Below are positions 1 to 9,235 of a stretch of 64,000 bases of DNA, in pieces. This DNA is from Xenorhabdus budapestensis (GTDB lineage Bacteria; Pseudomonadota; Gammaproteobacteria; Enterobacterales; Enterobacteriaceae), in contig NZ_NIBS01000004.1 in assembly GCF_002632465.1 (NCBI RefSeq), positions 31,968 through 95,967 of the forward strand. Reading direction: 5' to 3'. The notes below the pieces were generated by a model. That model saw only the letters and a list, made by a program, of their open reading frames with translations, was not told where the DNA came from and ran no database searches. How positions within the stretch are numbered: position 1 is the stretch's first letter; every line of letters starts with the position of its first letter. The position numbers and the translations under genes were made by a program.

Positions 1-777
1 TATAACTGACAAGTTACGTTTGGCAATTAATGCCGCCAGTTCAGTAAAGAACAGACTGAAACTGGCGGCATCCATGATCAGTAAATCGATATTCGCATGC
101 AGCCGATGCTGATTATCACCGAACAGGCTAAGTTGGATATCGAAAGTTTCTCCTTTTTCAACCTGTAATAGCCGATGGCTTAGCTGTTCACGTATGCTAA
201 TCAGCGTTTGTTGTTGTTCATTGGCTGTCAGGTTACGCAGATCGTGAACAGTTAATTTTTTCCAGTAAGCATGAGCCATTCCTTGTTGGCGGCCATCTGG
301 CAAAAACTGTACTTGCAACATTGGATGCCGCTGAATCAGAGCATGAATAGCTGCCTCCAATTGTTCAGGTTCCAGCCCAATACCATCAAATTCGTGATAC
401 AAATGACAACCAACGCCCCCCAATGTTTGTTCTGGTGAACGTCCAACAAAATAAGCATGTTGTACTGCTGTTAATGGGAATGGATGAACATCTGCAATCC
501 GTGGCAGTGGCGTTGTATCTTGAGAGACGGTTTGAGAGAGCGGTGCATGGCGTTGTAGAAGCTGGCTCCAGGCATACAGTGTTGGATTTTGGTAAAGCTC
601 ACGCAGAGTGACGCGATACCCTTGACGTCTGAATTGGTTTAGCAATGCCATTATTTGCATTGAATCCAGTCCGTTGCGAATTAAATCGTCGTTATCACCC
701 ACCAAAATATTTTTTTGGTTAAATAGACCAGAAATAAGCTGGCGCAGTGAATCTGGGGAAGGAAGGTCCATGTGCAT
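1..777 (-). CDS. irp2: Yersiniabactin-type NRPS, HMWP2/Irp2-like (N-terminal part only)
   Basis: This is a partial gene: 259 codons are visible and the frame stays open to the window edge. The protein begins with a carrier domain whose GLDS motif (Ser39) would carry phosphopantetheine; in HMWP2 this is the aryl carrier that holds salicylate. A heterocyclization domain follows, with the family signature around residues 100-113 (FPLTAVQHAYFVGR) and the DxxxxDxxS motif at 231-239 (Asp231, Asp236, Ser239). Such domains condense and cyclise cysteine to thiazoline. Order and local sequence match the N-terminus of Yersinia HMWP2 as I remember it. I chose the ATG at 777, which has an AGGA eight bases upstream; an in-frame ATG at 771 is the alternative. 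It is the last visible gene of the fyuA-led operon. The exact siderophore product is inferred. Confidence 0.88.
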   Translation of the reverse strand, partial: MHMDLPSPDSLRQLISGLFNQKNILVGDNDDLIRNGLDSMQIMALLNQFRRQGYRVTLRELYQNPTLYAWSQLLQRHAPLSQTVSQDTTPLPRIADVHPFPLTAVQHAYFVGRSPEQTLGGVGCHLYHEFDGIGLEPEQLEAAIHALIQRHPMLQVQFLPDGRQQGMAHAYWKKLTVHDLRNLTANEQQQTLISIREQLSHRLLQVEKGETFDIQLSLFGDNQHRLHANIDLLIMDAASFSLFFTELAALIAKRNLSVI

Positions 778-851
778 GAAGAAATCCTATAAAAATGGCA
801 GTTACCTAATAAATCAATAAACGGAGTTACAATTTATTGGAATGAATATTT

Positions 852-2633
852 CTAAGTGGATGTCTCGGATAAATGTTTTGGTTGCAAATGCCAATGCTCT
901 TCTGAACCAAGATGATTTTTCCAGAGAGATTGATAAAGTGGACAACGTTGTAGTAATTCGTCATGGGTTCCACTATCACAAAGGGTTCCATGATCCATTA
1001 CTAATATCTGATCAGCACGAGTTATCGTGCTTAATCGATGAGCGATAACAAAGACAGTTTTATTCTCGGTAAGAGAAGAAAATGCTTTTTGTATCAATCG
1101 CTCATTTTCAGGATCTAGTGAAGCGGTTGCTTCGTCCAGGAATAAAACAGGAGACTGTTTTAAGATAGCGCGAGCAATGGCAAGACGCTGGCGTTCACCG
1201 CCGGATAATGTACCGCCATCTACACCTAAAAGGGTGTCGTATCCTTGTGGCAGAGCCATAATTGTGTCGTGAATATTGGCAAGACGAGCAGCTTGCTCCA
1301 ATTCCAACTGAGTCGCATTTGGATCCCCCAAACGGAGATTATTCGCGACAGTATCCTGAAATAGTGCGGTTTCCTGAAACACCATTGTGACGGTGTCATA
1401 CAGTGCCTGAGTCTGATAATGATGGATGAGATTTCCACCCAGGTGAATTTCACCTTTGTCTAGCTGATAGAAAGAGAGCAATAAATAAGCCAGCGTAGAT
1501 TTACCGCTGCCGCTAGGCCCCACAATGGCAGTTATACTTCCTTGTGGTGCATAGAATGAAACGTTTTGGATAGCGGGTTGGCTAGTACCCGGATAACTAA
1601 ATGAGATATTGTTAACTTCAACATCATATTGAGTAGGTGCGGCTAATGGCCCAGAAACTTGCGTTGCAACTGTTTCTATCTCGGCAATATGCGTTTCACC
1701 CACTTGTGTCAATGCAGTTACATTGATCAGGGGAATAATCCCGCGTAAAGGGGTAATCGTGGCAAACAATAGTAGGGTTGTGATGAGCATTTCGGAAATT
1801 GAGAGCGTTTCTGGCACATGGAAGCGTAGAGCACCAGCCAGTATTCCCACAACTACACTCGTATCAATAACGATGTAGAACAGACTCAATAGTGGTATGC
1901 TTTTGAATACTCCCCGTCGGAATGCGGTACGTAATTGTTCAATTTCTTGGACAAAACGTTGTTCTACCGTTGTGGTTGTTGCTGCTGCACGGATAAAGGC
2001 CATGCCTTGTGCATATTCTACAATCGCTTCAGATACGCCAGCCATCATAGCAGCTCGTCGACGTAATATTTCATTGAGTTTTTGGCGGATCGCGATCAGG
2101 ATGAATAATCCAACCATCAATACTAACAACGCACTGCCAGCCACAAACCAATCGAACCAAAATAAAGCCAGATAAATGAGCGCCAGCATCACAATCTGAC
2201 AGGTGATTTGTGGAGTGGTATAGGCTGACTGATTTTCCTGCCATAGCACATCCTCGGATAATGTCAGCGCTATTTTTCCGGCACTTAAGCCCCGAATTGT
2301 CGCGACCGACATACTCACAAGCCGTTGTAGTAAAGAGCGCCGGATCTCGATACCCAATCCATAAGCGGCAATGGTGAGTTTACGCAGTGCGCGGGACATA
2401 AACGCGAACCGCAACAACAATAAAATAACTAATAATATCAGAGTGATAATCGGCAGCATATCAGTGCTACCTTCTTTCAGATGACGATCCTCCAGATGTG
2501 TGATAGCCCAAGCTGCGATGGCAAGTTGAGCAATAATTGCTATGGTATCAAGCTGCTTATATAACAAGCCAATGAACCAAACCCGTTGCAGTTTCGGGGA
2601 CAGATGTTGCTGGAGACGATTAAATAACCCCAT
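852..2633 (-). CDS. ABC transporter, fused permease-ATPase, YbtP/YbtQ-type
   Basis: This is a 593-residue half-transporter: an N-terminal membrane domain of about six helices (residues 15-300) and a C-terminal ATPase. The nucleotide-binding domain has Walker A (GPSGSGKS), a canonical signature (LSGGERQR), Walker B (LFLDEA) and the H-loop (AHR). Its start overlaps the end of the preceding ABC gene by 14 bp, and an AGGAG lies nine bases upstream, so the two are probably translationally coupled and form a heterodimer. In the Yersinia high-pathogenicity island, YbtP and YbtQ form a heterodimeric inner-membrane importer of ferric yersiniabactin. I infer the same role here from the neighbouring FyuA-like receptor and Irp2-like synthetase. 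I could not decide which of the two genes corresponds to YbtP or YbtQ, and siderophore export cannot be excluded. Confidence 0.82.
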   Translation of the reverse strand: MGLFNRLQQHLSPKLQRVWFIGLLYKQLDTIAIIAQLAIAAWAITHLEDRHLKEGSTDMLPIITLILLVILLLLRFAFMSRALRKLTIAAYGLGIEIRRSLLQRLVSMSVATIRGLSAGKIALTLSEDVLWQENQSAYTTPQITCQIVMLALIYLALFWFDWFVAGSALLVLMVGLFILIAIRQKLNEILRRRAAMMAGVSEAIVEYAQGMAFIRAAATTTTVEQRFVQEIEQLRTAFRRGVFKSIPLLSLFYIVIDTSVVVGILAGALRFHVPETLSISEMLITTLLLFATITPLRGIIPLINVTALTQVGETHIAEIETVATQVSGPLAAPTQYDVEVNNISFSYPGTSQPAIQNVSFYAPQGSITAIVGPSGSGKSTLAYLLLSFYQLDKGEIHLGGNLIHHYQTQALYDTVTMVFQETALFQDTVANNLRLGDPNATQLELEQAARLANIHDTIMALPQGYDTLLGVDGGTLSGGERQRLAIARAILKQSPVLFLDEATASLDPENERLIQKAFSSLTENKTVFVIAHRLSTITRADQILVMDHGTLCDSGTHDELLQRCPLYQSLWKNHLGSEEHWHLQPKHLSETST

Positions 2634-4434
2634 GATAATTTACTCCTGTTCTGGTATTTTCTCCCCGCCAAGCAGCCCACTGTTTGGCATAGGCACCTTG
2701 CTGTGTGATAAGTTCATCATGGATGCCTTGTTCAATGATTTGTCCTTTATCCAAAACCACTATTTGATCAAGATGACAAATGGTCGGCAGGCGATGGGCA
2801 ATAACAATCACTGTCTTATTCTGGCCTGTTTGGGTATGACATAGTGCGTTGAGTGCTTGTTGCATCTCTTTTTCACACTCAGGATCGGCATAGGCGGTCG
2901 CTTCATCCAAGACAAGGATTGGCGCGTTTTTCAGGATAGCGGCGGCAACGGCGATACGCTGCTTTTCTCCCACAGATAAGCTGATACCGTTGTTCAGTAC
3001 TGTGTTGTAACCCTGTGGTAACTGTTGGATAAATTGGTGTGCTTGAGCTGCGATAGCTGCGGCTTCAACCTCAGCCAGGGAAGCATTAGGACGGGCCAAG
3101 CGTATGTTATTAGCTACCGTATCGTTGAACAGAAATACCCGCTGAAAAACAAAAGAGATGTTATTGCGCAGGGTGAGTTCATCCATATTGCGGATATCAA
3201 CACCACCAACAGTAATTCTGCCTTGCTGCGGGTCCCAAAGACGAGCAATCAAACTGGCTACTGTGGATTTACCAGAACCACTGGCTCCGACCAGAGCCAT
3301 TGAGCTTCCGGCCGGTACGGAGAATGAGATGTTATTTAAGGCATTATCCTGCTCATCTTGGTAGGAGAAACTGACATTTTGCAAAGTTACACTGTTATCA
3401 ACAGGTGTGTGACTCTGAGCACATGGTGCTAGTTCAGGTTGGTTCATTAACCAGTGATAACGTGTGATTAATGCTTCTTGCTGTTGCAAGCGGGTCATTA
3501 CAGCGAACATGGAGGAGGCAATATTGCCGAACGCCATGGCAGCCAGAATAAAGAAGGTAAATTCAAATATCGAGATTTCTTGTCGGTTAACTAACCAGAC
3601 CGCCAAAGGGAGTACGAACAGTAAATTGGCGCTGGATAGGACAAAAAATCGGCTGGATTTGACCTGCACCTTCTCTACCCAAACATCGATAATACGTGTC
3701 AGAGCGGTAAATGCTTTTTCGGCACGCTGTAGCGCAATATTGCCGCCTGAATAGGTTTTTACTACGGGGATTGCATTGATAACTTCTCCCATCGTCGAAG
3801 CAATGCGATTTTGGGCTGCGTAAAAGCGCTGAGTTGTGGTTTGAACTTTCATCTGGATATAGATGAACAGTAGACAAGCGCCTAAGGTTGGAGCAAATGC
3901 CGCCAATGCCAGTCGCCAATCGATAGCCAACATGACGCTCACCGCGATCAGCGGGCCGAACAGGGTTGCTGACATTTCTGGAATAATGTGGGCAATCCCA
4001 TCTTCGAGCTGTTCGACGTCATCTAACATTATCTTTTTGATTTCAGTACTGTCAGTTAGCATAAAGAAGCCCAGAGGAACGGACTTCAACTTATTACTGA
4101 TATTACGCCGAATATCAGCCTGAACGTCGGCAGCTATCAAATGAGAAACAAACGTTGAAGCACTGAAAGTCAACATAGCGGCAAAAGTAGAACTTAATAA
4201 CATGACACCATAACTCAGGAGTGTGTCGTATTGCCTGTTATAGATGGATTGAGTAATCAGCCCAGCAACTGCCGCCGGCAAAATTTGCAGGCCAGCGGAA
4301 ACAATGGCAAGTGCAATAGCTACGTAATTCAGAGCACGGTATGGGCGCATCATATTCCATAATGCTTTAAGAACGCCGGCATCAGCGGCACGTTGCTCTG
4401 GCGAATTCTGGACAGACGAGTCGTTACTGAGCAT
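2620..4434 (-). CDS. ABC transporter, fused permease-ATPase, YbtP/YbtQ-type, atypical signature motif
   Basis: The protein is 604 residues from the ATG at 4434, which has an AAGGA-type ribosome site. The frame is open further upstream to 4578, but that would overlap the MFS gene deeply. An N-terminal six-helix membrane domain precedes an ATPase domain with Walker A (GASGSGKS) and Walker B (LVLDEA). The signature motif reads LSVGEKQR rather than LSGGQ, and the D-loop region reads AYADPE. A degenerate signature on one partner is common in heterodimeric ABC exporters and importers. It is the upstream member of a pair with the next gene (14 bp overlap) and overlaps the MFS gene by 11 bp. Expected role: transport of the ferric siderophore across the inner membrane, inferred from context. 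Confidence 0.82.
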   Translation of the reverse strand: MLSNDSSVQNSPEQRAADAGVLKALWNMMRPYRALNYVAIALAIVSAGLQILPAAVAGLITQSIYNRQYDTLLSYGVMLLSSTFAAMLTFSASTFVSHLIAADVQADIRRNISNKLKSVPLGFFMLTDSTEIKKIMLDDVEQLEDGIAHIIPEMSATLFGPLIAVSVMLAIDWRLALAAFAPTLGACLLFIYIQMKVQTTTQRFYAAQNRIASTMGEVINAIPVVKTYSGGNIALQRAEKAFTALTRIIDVWVEKVQVKSSRFFVLSSANLLFVLPLAVWLVNRQEISIFEFTFFILAAMAFGNIASSMFAVMTRLQQQEALITRYHWLMNQPELAPCAQSHTPVDNSVTLQNVSFSYQDEQDNALNNISFSVPAGSSMALVGASGSGKSTVASLIARLWDPQQGRITVGGVDIRNMDELTLRNNISFVFQRVFLFNDTVANNIRLARPNASLAEVEAAAIAAQAHQFIQQLPQGYNTVLNNGISLSVGEKQRIAVAAAILKNAPILVLDEATAYADPECEKEMQQALNALCHTQTGQNKTVIVIAHRLPTICHLDQIVVLDKGQIIEQGIHDELITQQGAYAKQWAAWRGENTRTGVNYHGVI

Positions 4435-5671
4435 AGATGTTTTCCTTTTGGAAATCGTGGTACTTGCGTAGTGTCCAGAACAGGCCAGCGAGGGTGAAGA
4501 GTGATGCGAGAGCGAAAAGGGAAGAATAGCCCGCTTTGGTAACCAGCAGTCCACCGAGCATTGAACAGATGATCGCAATGCCCATATCTGCCGATTGCAT
4601 CACAGCAAAATCCACACCAGATTGGGTGCCTACTGCCAGAGACATCATCTGGGTGTATAAGGCAACAAATTTTGCCGCAGTGATCAACGTGATAAAGACG
4701 TATGCTGCTGAAAGCAAAGATACGGAGGATTTTGGTTGTTGGGCAATCCAAAAAATCCCCACCAGCACTATACATTCAAGCAGCATAAGGCCCATTAATG
4801 TTTGCATGGTGCCCAACTTACGTACAAGAATACCGCCAAACAGGACACCAGATAATCCGGCTAATGCACCTCCGCTGGCTGCAATAATGCCTAATTGAGT
4901 TAAATCCACTCCGCGATCGACCAAAAATGGAGAGAGCATACCGAGTGACAGACGTGTACCAAGCATACATAACAGGATTAAAACCAATGCCTGTTTAACC
5001 GGAGTACGGCGAAATGCAATCTTGAGGGATGGGGGGGCGGTAGACTTTGAAACATCCGGTTCTCTCTTTTCCTGTATTTTTCGGATGAATAAAATAGGCA
5101 GCGACATCAAGAGAATCACTATGGCTAATACGCCTGCTCCAATGTGCCATCCATACAGTGAGGTCAGATATAAAAACAGGCCGCTACCGATAATTGCTCC
5201 CAGATAACTACCACCAACCTGCATGACATTGCACCAGGGGCGATGCTGTGGTGATAACCGATCAATAGCATGACCATCTGTGGTAGTATCTACGACGGTC
5301 AGGCAAAGTGTTATCAGAAATAGCGCCGCTATAATTAACGGCATATGTTCGGCAGGTTTTGCCAATGATATTAAACAGAAAAGGAAAAAAATTAAAATGT
5401 TACCACAGAGCATGATGCGGCGGGGGTTGGTATCCCCCGAACCTGATTTACGATAATGCTCTACAATCGGCGCCCAAAGAAATTTGCATGCCCAGGGTAA
5501 CATTAACAGATAAAGTAACCCTATTTTATCCGGCGTTACACCGTGACTGCGCAGAAACGCAGGCATGCTTTGTAACGTTAACATACCAATGGTGCTTTGT
5601 ATGGTGTAAACACCAGCCAAAGTCAGAAGTAGTAACGAAACATGACGGGAGTTTGAAATATTGCTCGTCAT
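4424..5671 (-). CDS. MFS siderophore transporter, RhtX/FptX/YbtX-type
   Basis: This is a 415-residue polytopic membrane protein with about twelve hydrophobic segments. It resembles the AmpG-like branch of the major facilitator superfamily that includes RhtX, FptX and YbtX, which are single-component permeases for siderophores or are encoded in siderophore loci. The N-terminal half contains the cytoplasmic-loop features of this branch (a PWACKFLWAP stretch near residue 60 and a DTTTDGHA stretch near residue 130). The start codon overlaps the stop of the fyuA-like gene as ATGA, so the two are translationally coupled, and the end overlaps the first ABC gene by 11 bp. In Yersinia YbtX is not essential for yersiniabactin uptake. 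The substrate assigned here is an inference from the operon. Confidence 0.8.
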   Translation of the reverse strand: MTSNISNSRHVSLLLLTLAGVYTIQSTIGMLTLQSMPAFLRSHGVTPDKIGLLYLLMLPWACKFLWAPIVEHYRKSGSGDTNPRRIMLCGNILIFFLFCLISLAKPAEHMPLIIAALFLITLCLTVVDTTTDGHAIDRLSPQHRPWCNVMQVGGSYLGAIIGSGLFLYLTSLYGWHIGAGVLAIVILLMSLPILFIRKIQEKREPDVSKSTAPPSLKIAFRRTPVKQALVLILLCMLGTRLSLGMLSPFLVDRGVDLTQLGIIAASGGALAGLSGVLFGGILVRKLGTMQTLMGLMLLECIVLVGIFWIAQQPKSSVSLLSAAYVFITLITAAKFVALYTQMMSLAVGTQSGVDFAVMQSADMGIAIICSMLGGLLVTKAGYSSLFALASLFTLAGLFWTLRKYHDFQKENIYAQ

Positions 5672-7677
5672 AGTGCAATGCTCACATCCAGCCCAACATT
5701 CAAGCCCTTACTCATCATACTGAGCGTATGGCCTTTCGGGAAACTAGAAACACGGTACTTTTTATTGCCCAGGTTTTCGCCATAAAGCTTAATATTGACA
5801 CCATGGGTCATCTCTAAACTTAATGAAGCGTCATAGAGAGTATATGCACCTTGTTCAAGGGTATTTGCTTCATCAAAGTAGCTTTTTGAATAATGGCGGG
5901 CACCAGCATTGACATAGAGATTTCCTGGTAAGAATGTCTGTTTAATCAGATAGTCGATACCTGCATTAAGCATGACATTTGGTGCATAAGGCAGACGTTT
6001 GCCGTTGTAACTTACGCCAGTTGTTGTATCGGTTGCATAAGTGAAATTTGATTTACCAACGTTAGCGCCAAGAGAAAATCTGAGCCCCTGCATTGGTTTA
6101 ATCTGGCTACTCAGTTCAATACCTTTACTTTCTGCTTTTCCGGCATTGCGAATGGATTGCATGGCAATAGGTCCAACATAGATCTGTTTGTCTTTTGAAT
6201 AGATGTAATAAATCGCGCTGTTTAATGTCACGGTATCATCAAAGAATGCGCTATTCCAGCCGAATTCATAATTGTCTGAAGTTTCGGTATCGTAAGGCTT
6301 TCTATCCTCAGCAGAGGAAATAATGTTATTGAATCCGCCGGGTTTATAACCTTTAGTGGCAGAAATATAGAAACGGGTATTAGGCGTGAATTGCCAGCCC
6401 AAAGCCGCTTTAGGTGTAAACTCATTGTTGGAAACTTGATTTTCAAAAGCGTTGATCGTCTTTATGCCAGAACGGCCTGCATAGGCTATCTGTGATTTTT
6501 CATGTGACAAACGTCCGCCAAGAGTCAGATCCCATTGAGAAGCGAGTGGTAATTTAACCTCACCAAACAGTGCCAGGGATTTTGTCTTAATTGTGTTCAG
6601 GGAATCACTATAGTAACCAGGATAAGCACCAACCAGATGTTTACTATTTTCATTTGAGAACCAACCGCCGAGAACACTGGTGATTCCATTTGAGTAGTTA
6701 GAATTTAAACGCAGTTCTTGGGTTGTGGCGTGGTGCTTCTCTTTCCATTGACCCCCGATGAAATTACGGAAAATATCGCGATCCTGATAGGAAGTGACAC
6801 TGGTTAATGCACTGTTGCCGAAATCATATTCAGCCTTCAGTGCATAACTGTTGACTCGCCGTTTTAAATCAGGAATAGGGCCATCGTACTCTTTCCGACG
6901 GAATTGCTCGTCGGTTAAATAAAGCTCTTCATGTGAGTTGAGATCCTCGTGAGCAAAGCTAAGTTCAGCATTGAAAGGTGAATCATCTGGCGCAAATGTC
7001 AGTTGGCCTTTACCTAACCAAGTTTTACTGGAGTCAATACTTTTACGATTTGGTGCATCAATTTGCCCAGGTTCTTTTACCCAACGTAGGCTCGTACTGC
7101 CATAAAGAATGCCTTCTATAAGAGGCGTTGATCCGCTGAAGGAACCGCCTTGTTTCAATTTAGAATAATTACCAGACAGGTTAAGCCAGGGACCTTCTTT
7201 GGGGGAACGGGTAACAATATTGATAACTCCCGCTTGGGCGTTCCTGCCGTATAAAGTGCCTTGAGGGCCACGTAATAATTCTACGCGTTCTACATTAATT
7301 AATTCTTGTGTTAGGAATTGATGATCCTGAGGAACACCATCAACATAAATTCGAACGGAAGGTGAATAATAGTCAGGTGAACTGATACCGCGGATTGTGG
7401 TTGCCGAATAGGTTCGGTTACCGCGAGAGCGAATTTGTAAACCGGGGAAGGCACGTTCAAGATCCTGCACTTGGGTAATTCCCGCTTGCTCAAGTTCTTC
7501 GCCAGTTTTAACCAAAATGCTGCCATTAATTTTATTTAATGCTTCCTTCTGTTTGTTAGCCGTCACGATCAAAACATCTTCTTTCGCTTCAGATGTATGT
7601 TCCGCCCAGACTACGGGTGTAATTAAGCAACATAAGACAGACGCATTAGCATATTTTTTTTTCATATAAGTACTCAT
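5668..7677 (-). CDS. fyuA: TonB-dependent siderophore receptor, FyuA/Psn-like
   Basis: This 669-residue outer-membrane receptor is close in length to FyuA (673). A signal peptide covers about residues 1-25, ending near VVWA. A TonB-box-like stretch (EDVLIVTA) follows, then the plug domain with VERVELLRGPQGTLYGRNA, and a 22-strand-type barrel whose C-terminus ends in hydrophobic Leu (DVSIAL). Several barrel segments resemble FyuA (for example KGYKPGG and QSIRNAGKAESKGIEL). It is first in the minus-strand operon, behind a Fur-box-like site. The ATG at 7677 has an AAAGGG upstream; the ATG at 7665 is an alternative. It should import the ferric siderophore made by the Irp2-like pathway. Confidence 0.88.
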   Translation of the reverse strand: MSTYMKKKYANASVLCCLITPVVWAEHTSEAKEDVLIVTANKQKEALNKINGSILVKTGEELEQAGITQVQDLERAFPGLQIRSRGNRTYSATTIRGISSPDYYSPSVRIYVDGVPQDHQFLTQELINVERVELLRGPQGTLYGRNAQAGVINIVTRSPKEGPWLNLSGNYSKLKQGGSFSGSTPLIEGILYGSTSLRWVKEPGQIDAPNRKSIDSSKTWLGKGQLTFAPDDSPFNAELSFAHEDLNSHEELYLTDEQFRRKEYDGPIPDLKRRVNSYALKAEYDFGNSALTSVTSYQDRDIFRNFIGGQWKEKHHATTQELRLNSNYSNGITSVLGGWFSNENSKHLVGAYPGYYSDSLNTIKTKSLALFGEVKLPLASQWDLTLGGRLSHEKSQIAYAGRSGIKTINAFENQVSNNEFTPKAALGWQFTPNTRFYISATKGYKPGGFNNIISSAEDRKPYDTETSDNYEFGWNSAFFDDTVTLNSAIYYIYSKDKQIYVGPIAMQSIRNAGKAESKGIELSSQIKPMQGLRFSLGANVGKSNFTYATDTTTGVSYNGKRLPYAPNVMLNAGIDYLIKQTFLPGNLYVNAGARHYSKSYFDEANTLEQGAYTLYDASLSLEMTHGVNIKLYGENLGNKKYRVSSFPKGHTLSMMSKGLNVGLDVSIAL

Positions 7678-7807
7678 TATGCCCTTTCAAATCATGTTTT
7701 ACAAAAATCAGGTATGGTAAAACGAAGAAAACTTATCAGGGAGGCTAACAGGAATAGAGAAATAGGGCTAACGGGATAGGGACAAAAGTAACGCGATACG
7801 TACTATT

Positions 7808-7826
7808 GATAATAATTATCATTAAT
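7808..7826. promoter_or_regulatory. Fur-box-like operator between the receptor gene and ybtA-like gene
   Basis: A 19-bp site matches the classic Fur consensus at 15 of 19 positions by eye (GATAATAATTATCATTAAT). It lies 131 bp upstream of the fyuA-like start and 138 bp upstream of the divergent regulator. Iron-loaded Fur would repress both directions, as it does in yersiniabactin loci. Binding sites for the AraC regulator were not resolved. Confidence 0.7.
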
Positions 7827-7963
7827 GATAAATTGCGTGATATTTACATTATGTATATATATATAAAATAAAAGCATAATGAATCTAGCACGAACAATAT
7901 ACTGTTTTTATTGTGGAAATAGCTTTTTAAATGGAATCTGATGCTAATTTTACAGAGGATCTC

Positions 7964-8944
7964 ATGAAGACGATTTATAGCGAGAAATTGTGCATTTTCA
8001 CTGCTGGTCATTGCAATTACATACGTCCACAGGTGGTGGAAAATAATATAAATCCCCCGTTACTTACTGAGGAATTATCTGACGGAATTCATATAAACCG
8101 TATTCGTCTCGATCTTAACAAAGATTTAACAGAATATTGTGAAGGGCCACCAACGGTATCAATTGCTTTTGTTCTAAGTGGGAAAGGAAAAATGGCGATT
8201 GAAAACGGCGATATTTTAGATATTAATCCGGGAACAATGATATTTTTCTATTCCCCTAAAAAAACACGAGGTATGAATTTTTTTGGTAGTGGAAAATGGC
8301 ATATTCTTGATATTCGTTTTTCTCTGAACGAAATTGAAGCTCAGGAATTGCCATCTTTTACCAAATTAGCGACTAGTTTTGAAAAAAATGTTAGTTACAG
8401 TAATGTATTAATGATGGCTGGTCCTATTCATCCGCCATTTATGCAGATAGTTAATCAAATAGAAGAATGTCAATTAAATGGTAATGTCCGCAAGATTTAT
8501 TTAAAGGCAAAAGCATTAGAAATTCTCGCGTGTGTGACGGCTCAAGTTTATGATTGCCAATATAATGCGATTAACGGCTTACAGCGTCGAGCTGTTTACA
8601 ATGCAATAAAAATAATTAATAACGACTATCATTACCCTTGGACAATAAAATCATTATCAAGAGCAGTAGGTTTGAATGAGCGGAAATTAAAAGAGGGATT
8701 CCGTGCGGTTGTTTTTCGTACCTTCCATCAATATCTGGAAAATGTTCGTATGATCACGGCAGAAGATTTATTGAAAAAAGGGATGAGTGTTATTGAAGTT
8801 GCTACAGCAGTAGGTTATTCCAGTCCAAGCCATTTTTCTAAACGTTTTCGGCAACATTATCTGATCAATCCGAAAGCATGGCAGGCGAAATATGCTGTGA
8901 ATCATACAATAATGACAGAATATATTGCAGTAGGAGGTCAATAG
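7964..8944 (+). CDS. ybtA: AraC-family siderophore regulator, YbtA/PchR-type
   Basis: The protein is 326 residues from the ATG at 7964, preceded by AGAGGA seven bases upstream. The frame extends to an ATG at 7931, but that start has no ribosome site. The C-terminal 100 residues form a double helix-turn-helix AraC domain: the first helix pair lies near WTIKSLSRAVGLNERKLKEGF and the second near SVIEVATAVGYSSPSHFSKRF. The N-terminal part would sense the ferric siderophore. In Yersinia, YbtA with yersiniabactin activates psn/fyuA, irp2 and ybtP while repressing itself. Its divergent placement at the head of the siderophore operon supports that role. Substrate specificity is inferred from context. 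Confidence 0.8.
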   Translation: MKTIYSEKLCIFTAGHCNYIRPQVVENNINPPLLTEELSDGIHINRIRLDLNKDLTEYCEGPPTVSIAFVLSGKGKMAIENGDILDINPGTMIFFYSPKKTRGMNFFGSGKWHILDIRFSLNEIEAQELPSFTKLATSFEKNVSYSNVLMMAGPIHPPFMQIVNQIEECQLNGNVRKIYLKAKALEILACVTAQVYDCQYNAINGLQRRAVYNAIKIINNDYHYPWTIKSLSRAVGLNERKLKEGFRAVVFRTFHQYLENVRMITAEDLLKKGMSVIEVATAVGYSSPSHFSKRFRQHYLINPKAWQAKYAVNHTIMTEYIAVGGQ

Positions 8945-9172
8945 CAGGTTTGATTGTGACAACAATTTGTTGATTGATATTATAGTATTCTTATTTGGTA
9001 ACTATTTGAGTTCAAGAAAACAAGTCCTTTTTTAAAAGTGTGAAATCTCTGAATTCGACAGACAGATCATTTTTAAGCTCTCACTTTTTCGACAAAACTC
9101 TAATACCAATGAAATTTGGACTGAAATTCGTGACCATAGTACAACCGGAATAATCTAATTATCAGGAAAGAA

Positions 9173-9212
9173 GAGATAAGTTCAGAGATAATACTCTCTC
9201 TTAACTTATCTC
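9173..9212 (-). terminator. Inverted repeat, probable fabI terminator
   Basis: A perfect 10-bp inverted repeat (GAGATAAGTT and AACTTATCTC) with a 20-base loop lies 23 bp beyond the fabI stop. The following T tract on the minus strand is weak (CTTCTTT), so the terminator call is tentative. Confidence 0.45.
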
Positions 9213-9235
9213 ATTATATCAAAAATTTACCGAAA

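Noticed and set aside
2620..4578. Longer start of the first ABC gene at 4578
   Set aside because: It would overlap the MFS gene by 155 bp and add a sequence unlike ABC N-termini; the ATG at 4434 has a good ribosome site.
4350..4775. Minus-strand 141-codon frame across the MFS/ABC gene junction
   Set aside because: It is a shadow frame across two well-supported genes that overlap by 11 bp.
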